Shown here: positions 1 to 6,408 of the stretch, piece by piece | How positions within the stretch are numbered: position 1 is the stretch's first letter | Layout of the letters: every line of letters starts with the position of its first letter | Source: Polyrhizophydium stewartii | Lineage: Eukaryota; Chytridiomycota; Chytridiomycetes; Rhizophydiales | Assembly: GCA_027604665.1 (NCBI GenBank) | Contig: JADGIZ010000683.1 | Location: forward strand, 1-10,116 | Direction of reading: 5' to 3' | DNA length: 10,116 bases | Translations under genes and position numbers: made by a program | The notes under the pieces: model-generated | Databases searched by the model: none | What the model saw: only the letters and a program-made list of their open reading frames with translations | Told to the model about the DNA's origin: nothing

Positions 1-17
1 GCCCCCACCCGCCCGCC

Positions 18-2339
18 ATGTCCAAGGAGCTCAAGACGCTGACGCGCCAGGAGGTCGCGGCCCACAACACGGCCAAGAGCGCCTGGATCATCGTCGACTC
101 GATCGTCTACGACATCACCAACTTCGCAGCCATGCACCCGGGCGGCGAGCAGATCATCCTCGAGGTTGCCGGCAAGGACGCCACCGGTGCGTGCATGCGT
201 GCAGTCTGCCGTGCTCTCTGACGCCGGCGCCGGCTCGCGGGAGGCGCAGGCGCGGCCTTGCGGCGCGGCGCGGCGCGGCGGCCGCTGTCGGCTGTCGGTC
301 GGCGGCTGCCGGCAGCCTGCCGGTCGCGCGGCAGGCGGCTGCGGGAGGCAGCCTGCTTCTGCGCGGCGCCTGCCGCCCGTGCCGCGCCTGCTGTGCCTGT
401 CTGCCGTGCCCTCGAGCCGCGAGCGGCCGCCGTCTCGCCCGAGGGCTGGGCGACGCTGCCGCGGCATTGGGCACGTGCGCGGGGCACTCGTGCGTCGTCT
501 GTTTGGCCGCGCGAGCAGCCAGATGCCCGAGAGCGCGGTGGCACTCGGAGAAACGGACTGGGCCACGTGCCTCGGGCCCTGAGGGTCGCTCCCATCGCCA
601 AACCCGAGGCCCGCTCGGCTCACTCGGCCGCCTTGCCCACCGTGCAGAGGCCTTCTACTCGTTCCACCGCCACGAGGTCCTGAGCAAGTACAAGCGCCTC
701 GTCATCGGCAGCATCGTCAACGAGAAGCCCAAGATCACTATGGGAACCGGCGATCTCAGCAAGGTGCCGTACGCAGAGGAATCATATCTGCAGGGCTTCT
801 ACTCGCCGTACTATACGTGAGCATAATGCATCGCATGCCTCAAGCGTGCTCATTTCGTGTTTGATCGCACAGACCCGCTAACGCCCGTGCCATCCCGGCC
901 ATGCGAAACCAGCGACTCGCACCGCCGCTTCCATGCCGCCGTGCGCAAGTTCGTCGACGAGGTCATTCGTCCTGACGCTGTCGCCAACGACGACGCCGGC
1001 AAGGCTGGCCCCATCGATCTCTACCGCAAGATGGGTGAGGTGGGCCACCTCGCGGCACGCATCGGCCCAGGCGAGCACCTCAAGGCCTTCAATCTTCTCG
1101 GCGGCGTCAAGGCAGAGGAATTTGACTACTTCCACGAGATTATCGCTCACCAGGAGCTCTCTCGCCTCGGCACGCACGGCTACTCAGAGTCGCTTGCCTC
1201 GGGCATGGTCATTGGCCTCCCTCCCGTGATTCACTTTGGCAGCAAGCAGGTCAAGGACAGGGTTGTCGGCGAGGTCCTCCGCGGCGAGAAGCGCATCTGC
1301 CTGGCCATCACCGAGCCGCATGTTGGCAGCGACGTCGCCGGCATCAAGACAACTGCGACCAAGACGCCCGACGGCAAGTTCTACATTGTCAATGGGTAAG
1401 GCGACTGAAGAGGCCTGCGCATGCCCAACCTCTCCTGCGAGTGTAAGTTCTGATGCTGACTTGGCACTTTCTGGATCGCAAGCCTCAAGAAGTGGATCAC
1501 CAACGGCGTCTTTGCAGACTACTTCTCGACCGCTGTGCGCACTGGCGACGGTCCTGGCGGCATCTCCATGCTCCTTGTCGAGCGCGGCCCTGGTCTCGAG
1601 ACTCGCTCGATCAAGACCAGCTCGTCAAGCGCCTCAAGTACCGCATATGTCACGATGGAGAACGTCAAGGTGCCCGTCGAGAACCTGCTCGGCCGCGAGG
1701 GCATGGGCTTCCAGGTCATCATGTACAACTTCAACCACGAGCGCTGGGTCATGATTGGCGCTATCATTCGTGCATGCCGCTACGTTGTTGAAGAGTGCTT
1801 CAAGTGGGCGCACCAGCGCAAGGTGTTTGGCAAGAAGCTCATTGAGCAGCCCGTCATTCGCAACAAGCTGGCGCACATGGTGGGCTTCCGGCTTCTGGTC
1901 ATGGCTGCTTTTCATGGTTTGCCTGCAGCTGACGTTCGGCAACGTGCAGATTGCCGAGGTCGAAGCTGTCCAGAACTGGCTCGAAAACATCACGTATCAG
2001 ATGAACAAGATGTCATACAAGGAGCAGTCGCAAAAGCTTGCTGGCCCAATTGCTCTGCTCAAGCTGCAGTCCACCCGTGTCGCACACAATGTCAGCGACA
2101 ACGCCTGCCAGATCTTTGGCGGCCGTGGCATCACCAAGACCGGAATGGGCCGCGTCATCGAGGCGTTCCAGCGCACCTACAAGTTTGGCGCCATTCTCGG
2201 CGGCTCCGAGGAGATCATGGCCGACCTGGGCGTGCGCCAGGCCATGGTGAGTGGTGCCGTCCGTGCTGGGTCCGCGACACATCAAGGATGCTGACGACTC
2301 GATGCGCAGAAATCCTTCCCGGCGGACGCTCGCCTCTGA
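18..2339 (+). CDS. Cytochrome b5 / acyl-CoA dehydrogenase fusion, peroxisomal type, 6 exons
   Basis: Exons read as 18-186, 648-816, 913-1395, 1483-1879, 1950-2246 and 2310-2339, giving 514 residues. Residues 1-75 are a cytochrome b5 domain with the heme-binding HPGGEQ (His40) and a second His in FHRHE (His63 or His65). The rest is a FAD-dependent acyl-CoA dehydrogenase: RKFVDEVIRP helix, AITEPHVGSDVAG flavin/substrate motif, KKWITNG, GMGFQVIMYNFNHERW, and the C-terminal QIFGGRGITKTGMGR. The usual catalytic YEGT site reads LGGS, with Gly490 in the Glu place, so the base is probably Glu360 in NFNHERW, as in the long-chain and isovaleryl enzymes. The protein ends in Ala-Arg-Leu, a PTS1 peroxisome signal, encoded in a last exon of only nine codons plus stop. 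It should oxidise acyl-CoA to enoyl-CoA; the role of the fused heme domain is unproven. The start has a purine at -3; only 17 bases of upstream sequence are present. Exon joins were chosen by frame and family continuity. Confidence 0.93.
187..647 (+). other. Unusually long, GC-rich intron 1 of the acyl-CoA dehydrogenase gene
   Basis: The intron starts GTGCGT after codon-phase 1 and ends GTGCAG. Joining GCCACC-G to AG-GCC restores the cytochrome b5 stretch DATEAFYSFHRHE. At 461 bp it is over four times longer than any other intron here (58-101 bp). It is extremely rich in G and C and holds overlapping inverted repeats. A branch-like CTCAC lies at 619-623, 25 nt before the acceptor. Long reading frames cross it on both strands, but they are alanine/arginine-rich by-products of composition and show no family I recognise. 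No snoRNA or tRNA is recognisable in it. Confidence 0.85.
304..336. repeat. Overlapping GC-rich palindrome and hairpin inside intron 1
   Basis: Positions 304-317 (GGCTGCCGGCAGCC) form a perfect 14 bp palindrome. Overlapping it, GCCTGCC at 315-321 pairs perfectly with GGCAGGC at 330-336 around an 8-base loop. A related GCAGCCTGC follows at 348-356. These could fold strongly in RNA; function is unknown. Confidence 0.7.
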
Positions 2340-2375
2340 TCGGCATTAAAGCGCATCACCAATCTGGAACCAGAT
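2340..2375. terminator. 36 bp convergent gap shared by two gene 3' ends; ATTAAA signal
   Basis: The stop codon of the acyl-CoA dehydrogenase (2337-2339) and that of the polymerase on the other strand (2376-2378) are separated by 36 bp. ATTAAA at 2345-2350 is a known variant poly(A) signal for the plus-strand transcript. On the minus strand TATAAA at 2380-2375 overlaps the polymerase stop. Normal cleavage 10-30 nt past such signals would put each mRNA end inside or beside the opposite coding region, so overlapping transcripts are expected. This is inferred from spacing only. Confidence 0.6.
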
Positions 2376-2376
2376 T
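2361..2376. repeat. Perfect inverted repeat AATCTGG-AA-CCAGATT between convergent genes
   Basis: AATCTGG at 2361-2367 pairs with CCAGATT at 2370-2376 around two bases. It does not extend outwards. It sits exactly at the junction of the two convergent genes; the right arm touches the last base of the polymerase stop codon. It could act symmetrically on both transcripts, for example in 3' end formation, but there is no poly-U tract as in a bacterial terminator. Confidence 0.75.
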
Positions 2377-4772
2377 TATACTTGTCGTTTGAACCAGCTA
2401 TCGAGCGTCTTGGTGCGCACAGCTGCCTCAACTGTGGCAGCTGAAGAGCCTGTCGTCCGCGCTGCCCGCGCCTTCTTGCCAACCGAGCCCGCTTTGGACA
2501 CCGGTGTCCCCCTTGAGCGCGCCGGCGTAGATGTCGGGGCGACCCGCCGTCGCTCGTCTGGCTCGTACAAGCGGTGATGATGCTCGATAATCTCTCGCCG
2601 CAAATCTTCTGGAAGTGCTTCAAAGACCTCCATATCCAGTGTTTCGCTCAGCGCCGGGATTGGGGCGTCATGATCGGCAGCTGTCTCCGCGATCCCGCCG
2701 CAGAAGATCTTCTTGGTCACCTGGCCCTTGAAAAATGCAGAGATCGAGTGCTGCGGGGGAGATCTGGCCAGCTCAACAAACGCAATGTTGAACAACGTGG
2801 CATGGAAGGGCCGTCCCGGGTCAGAGACATACGCAAGACCAAGGAGCGTGCGCAATGCCGGCATAAAGCATTTGTCGGTTAGGAGTCGCGCGCGCTCCTT
2901 GATCGCGAGGTCAAGGTCGAAGACGTCGACCGGGACCGATACAGTCTTGCTCTCGCGGCCGTTTGTTTTAGATTGGTAGTCGTGCGTCTTGAAGCGCGCA
3001 GAGAAGCGCACCGCACCAGCGTACCTTCGAAAGACGCGTTGAGACATCTGCGCTGCCCTATCGGCATCATCAAAAGAGACCGGAGCTTGCATCTCGATTG
3101 CCGCAGAATCTTTCGGCTCAACACAATCTTCCACAAGCGGGGGCGATGTCTCCCGCTCGGTCGCTGGGACGTCCTCGGCGTTGTTGCGGCGACTCGCATC
3201 CCGGAAAGCGATGCGACTGCGTCTGCGAGATATGCTGCCGCTGCGCAGAGACGTTTGAGTCGGGGTCACGAGCTCCTCCTCGTCGTATCTCTCAATGAGC
3301 GACCGCGCGAGATCAAGCAACCTTCGCCGCGCGTCGGCGAGATTGGAGCATTTCAGAAACGAGTCCTCGACGGAGATCTGCCGAGGCCAGGGCGAGTGAA
3401 CAACAGGCGCGTTGTCGACTGCATTGACGAGCTCCCAGCATCTGGCTCCGACACGGCCGCCGAAAAGCGCAAGCCAGCGCTGCTCGGGAACCAAGGTCCG
3501 AATCTGCGCCATTGTGTGAGAGAAGGCCCATGCTTGCATCCGCGCCTGCTGCTGCTCAAGCTGGTTTGCTTCTTGCGTGTGCTGCGAAACCGGTGGGTTA
3601 AAGGGCTCCGTAAATACGACGTCCTCGTCCTCGACGGTGCTCTCGACTTCGTCAGACAGATCGCCGTCAAAGTCTAAGTTTGGGTGCTCCGCAAGAGCAG
3701 CATCTGCTTCTCGTGGGGTACCATGATCGCTATGCGCTTCGAATGCGGAAATTCGCTCCATCAGTCTCTTACGCACCGCGAGGCCGATGCCGGGGATCTT
3801 TCGAATATCAGTCGAGTCGAAAACCGCCAGCGACTGAGGAGAGTCCAAGAAAACAGTCTGCATGTTTGGCTTGTTCTGTGCCGCCGCGAGCTTGGCGAGC
3901 AGCTTGCAACGCGCAATGCCCCCGGAGCACGTGAGGTCAAAGTTGTTGTAGATGGCGGCTCGCACCTCGCCGCAGACGTGCGACGCTGTCCGCAGCAAGA
4001 GCAGGTGCGCCGGATCAAGAGCGGCGTCGCACTCGCTGCCGAGGATGTGACCGCACCAGTCCTTGGGCGAGTATGCGAAACCGGCCGACGCGGCGACGTT
4101 CGACTGGGAGCCGTCGCGCTGGGATTCGCGGGCGGCATCCAGCATACCCGGCAGACGAAAGACGCATGTCCCGTCGGGCCATATGGTCGCCTCGTCGGAA
4201 TCCAAGTGGCGGCGAACAAGCTCGGTGACGTCGACAAACAGCTCGTCCAGACCCATGCGCTCGACTGTAGCGACCGGCGGCGGACTCGACGGCTCCAGCG
4301 GATCGCTGTCTGCAACGGCAGCGCCATTGATGAGGAGATTGACGAGGCGGTGGATCTTGTTGGACATGCGCCGGTAGCGGCCAATGTCTGAACCATCGAC
4401 AAGAACGAGGTCTGGGCACACCCGCAGCGCCTCGCTGAGCAGCTGCAGCTTGCCGACGCCGCGCCGACGGGCCTCGTAGTTGCAGGTGACAATGATCTGC
4501 TGCATGCGGGCGACCCGGAACCCGCACCGCATTCGAGGCCCGCACGAGCATCAGCACCTCCCGAGACGCCCCTTGTCCGGCCGTGTGGACGGCCGCGCAC
4601 CTTCTGTTGGATGCCGAGGGGGCGAGAGCGCAGGTCTGGGTTGGCGGCCTCTTCGACCTGCGCATAGACTGTCCCACTCGTGTCAGCAGCAGACACGCTG
4701 TCGCCGTCCCCCCCCCCGAGCCGCCGAGGGCGACCCACAGCAGTCCATGTCGAGGTGGAGAATTGCTCTCAT
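2376..4772 (-). CDS. POLI: DNA polymerase iota, Y-family translesion polymerase, 3 exons
   Basis: Exons on the minus strand are 4772-4739, 4668-4601 and 4499-2376, giving 741 residues, close to the size of animal pol iota. The enzyme inserts nucleotides opposite damaged template bases in the nucleus. The N-terminus reads MRAILHLDMDCFYAQVE, followed by PLGIQQK and IIVTCNYEARR, the iota-specific finger signature. Metal ligands are Asp8 and Asp119-Glu120 (GLDELFVD). SGGIARCKLLAKLAA (226-240) and the helix-hairpin-helix IPGIG (269-273) follow. An acidic and Gln-rich insertion of roughly 65-70 residues (about 286-352) interrupts the thumb. The little finger follows ISVEDSFLKCS. The tail carries a canonical PCNA-binding box QHSISAFF (617-624), a ubiquitin-binding motif VFEALPEDLRREI (Leu663-Pro664) and a second PCNA-box-like TLDSWF at the very C-terminus. 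The start was chosen because it gives the exact family N-terminus and has a purine at -3. Introns are 4669-4738 and 4500-4600. Confidence 0.94.
4708..4717. repeat. C10 homopolymer inside polymerase intron 1
   Basis: Ten consecutive C on the plus strand (G10 in the polymerase transcript) lie between the donor at 4738 and the CTGAC branch site at 4686-4682. As it is intronic, length changes would not shift the reading frame, but it shortens or lengthens a 70 bp intron and may form G-rich structure. Confidence 0.85.
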
Positions 4773-4807
4773 GGCGGCCAAGTTCTTTCCGCACGACTTG
4801 GCCCCAC
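4773..4807. promoter_or_regulatory. 35 bp divergent promoter region between POLI and SCLY starts
   Basis: Only 35 bases separate the A of the polymerase start codon (4772, minus strand) from the A of the lyase start codon (4808, plus strand). No TATA box is visible. Such a gap cannot house two separate core promoters with untranslated leaders, so each promoter or 5' leader probably lies partly within the other gene's first exon or intron. Both starts are supported by protein family alignment, so the closeness is unlikely to be a modelling error unless an extra 5' exon exists. Confidence 0.6.
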
Positions 4808-6337
4808 ATGATACTGCTGGATTTCAACGCCACGACACCGCTGGCCCCCGAGGTGCGCCGCGCGCGGGCGATGCAGGTCCACAGCTGCTCCCCGCTATGA
4901 GCCCCCGTGCACCGGCAACTCTGACACCCGGTCTGCGCGGCGCGCGGGCAGGTGCTCGAGGCGATCACCCAAGCGCTGGTGCATGCGTGGGCCAACCCGA
5001 GCAGCTCGCACACCCAAGGCAAGCGAGCCGAGCACAGCATCTGCGGCAGTCCGGCCTGCTGACCCTGCTTCGCCATGCAAGGCCGTCTTGCCCGCAAGGC
5101 CATCGAGGACGCGCGAGGCTGGGTGGCCAAGGCCGTCGGCGTCGCGGCTGCTGGTGGGCTCGTCGTTCAGCGGACTCTGGAAAGCGTTGGCGGGCTGACT
5201 CGCCGCACCAGACGTTGTCTTCACGAGCGGCGGGACAGAAGCGAACAACATGGTTGTCCGCACCGCAGTCGAATACGGGAAGAAGCTCGGGGTCAGGCCG
5301 CATGTGGTCGTGTCGGGAATCGAGCATCCAGCGACGCTGGCGCCTGCGCAGCACCTGGCGTCCTTGGGCGAGATCGACCTGACGGTGCTGCGTGCGTCGC
5401 TTGACGAAGGCGCCGTCTCTGCATCCGACGTCGCTGCGGCGCTCCGGCCCGAAACGGTGCTCGTGTCGGTTATGCTCGTTAACAACGAGACCGGCTGCAT
5501 TGCTGATCTGCCGGGAATCGTGAAGGCGGTCCGAGACTGGGAGTCACGGCTTGGGCCGGCCGCGCACAGGGTTCTTGTGCACACGGATGCCGCGCAGGCA
5601 ATCGGCAAGATCCAAGTTGACGCACAGGCCCTCGGCATCGACTACCTCACGTTTACGGGCCACAAGTTTTACGGCCCACGCATCGGCGCCGTTTGCGTGC
5701 CTGGACTTGAAAGCGGCCGCACGCCTTTGCTGCCTCTGCTTTTTGGTGGAGGACAGGAGAATGGACTGCGTCCCGGCACCGAAAACACGCCAATGATCTG
5801 CGGGCTTGGAAAGGTTGGCTGGGCTACCGCTTTGGTGTCGTGTGCGCAAGCGTTGTTAAGGCTAACGAGGCACTGGACCAGGCATGCGAGCTTGTTGTCA
5901 AGAACCTTGAGACATACACTGCTGCGATGGCCCTCGTGAGATCCGAAATTGAAAAGAAGTTGGAGGCGACATGTCCCAAGCACCTGGCGGTCGTTTTTCA
6001 CGGCAGACAAACTCGCAACGGCCGTGCACCCAACACAACCAACTTTAGCGTCGTCGAGCGCGCGCTGCTCGAGTCTGGATCAGCAAAGCAATCCAAGCTC
6101 TGCTCCTCTCGTATCGTCGAGCGCCTGAGTGCAGCTGGCGTGCTTGCGAGCCGCGGTTCAGCGTGCCACTCTGGCGGCGTGGCAGTGCCGTCGCCTGTTC
6201 TTGTTGCATACGGCATCGATGCTTCGATCGCCCAAAACGCTCTGAGGATCAGCGTGGGCCGGGACTCGGCCGTGACAGACGCCGATGCGTTTTGCGAGGC
6301 GCTCTGGCAGTCATGCGAGCAGGTCCTGTCGAGCTGA
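4808..6337 (+). CDS. SCLY: Selenocysteine lyase / cysteine desulfurase-like PLP enzyme, 5 exons
   Basis: Exons 4808-4852, 4952-5018, 5082-5153, 5212-5813 and 5882-6337 give 413 residues. This class V aminotransferase-fold enzyme removes selenium (or sulfur) from selenocysteine (or cysteine), leaving alanine. Motifs: N-terminal LLDFNATTPLAPE, ANPSSSHTQGR, FTSGGTEANN, IEHPA (His100, stacks on PLP), LVNNETG, VHTDAAQA (Asp187), FTGHKFYGPRIGAV with the PLP-binding Lys213, LLFGGGQENGLRPGTENTPM, and SRGSACHS with the catalytic Cys357. GHKFYGPRIGA and the FGGGQE segment fit animal-type selenocysteine lyase better than mitochondrial NFS1, and there is no mitochondrial presequence: the fold begins right at Met1. 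It is therefore probably cytosolic. The start codon has a C at -3 (weak context). Introns are 4853-4951, 5019-5081 (GC-AG), 5154-5211 and 5814-5881; each join restores family spacing. True substrate preference cannot be read from sequence. Confidence 0.9.
5019..5081 (+). other. GC-AG intron (intron 2 of the lyase gene)
   Basis: The donor is CAAG|GCAAGC, the classic strong context of GC-AG introns, and the acceptor is ATGCAAG. A CTGAC branch site lies at 5059-5063. Joining phase 1 CAA-G to GC-CGT yields NPSSSHTQGRLARKAIEDAR, which matches the family with no gap. The intron is 63 bp, a multiple of three, and holds one in-frame TGA (5060-5062), formed by the branch site itself. The only GT donor nearby (5049) would add eleven residues that do not fit the family. 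Confidence 0.8.
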
Positions 6338-6408
6338 TTCGGGAACCTGGGAATGAAGAGGGCGTGGGGTGCACCTGCAGGCCAAGCCAGCAGTTCTGGT
6401 TTCCCTCG
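6338..6408 (+). other. 71 bp spacer between lyase stop and methyltransferase start
   Basis: This is all the sequence between the TGA at 6335-6337 and the ATG at 6409. I see no canonical AATAAA or TATA box. It must carry the 3' end of the lyase transcript and the promoter or leader of the next gene unless one of these reaches into coding sequence. Confidence 0.5.

Noticed and set aside
817..872. Shorter intron 2 of the dehydrogenase ending at the CAG at 870-872
   Set aside because: It puts the next exon in the wrong frame. The acceptor at 911-912, 30 nt after CTAAC (878-882), restores YYT-DSHRRFHAAVRKF.
1880..1928. Alternative acceptor at 1927-1928 for intron 4 of the dehydrogenase, also in frame
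   Set aside because: It would add seven residues (LTFGNVQ) not expected between LAHM and IAEVEAVQ, and would place the acceptor before the CTGAC branch site at 1929-1933. Minor use cannot be excluded.
3684..4391. 235-codon open frame on the plus strand opposite the polymerase
   Set aside because: It lies fully antisense to well-supported polymerase coding sequence, shows no family motif, and such shadows are expected in GC-rich coding DNA.
4583..4807. Upstream ATG at 4583 in frame with the lyase, giving a 75-residue N-terminal extension
   Set aside because: The extension is antisense to polymerase exons 1-2 and their introns and looks like no targeting peptide; the family fold starts at 4808.
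5019..5081. In-frame TGA flanked by Cys codons (5060-5062) in the lyase gene, possible selenocysteine codon since the 63 bp would read through in frame
   Set aside because: The TGA is part of a CTGAC branch site, the segment has GC donor and AG acceptor contexts, and removing it gives a perfect family alignment; keeping it adds 21 residues in a conserved region.
4015..5130. 371-codon open frame on the minus strand crossing the divergent junction
   Set aside because: It runs out of frame through the polymerase exons and introns and antisense to the lyase 5' exons; Arg/Ser/Ala-rich with no recognisable domain.
4808..6337. Identification as mitochondrial NFS1 cysteine desulfurase
   Set aside because: No presequence, and the GHKFYGPRIGA and FGGGQE motifs and overall spacing fit selenocysteine lyase better; a cytosolic desulfurase role remains possible.
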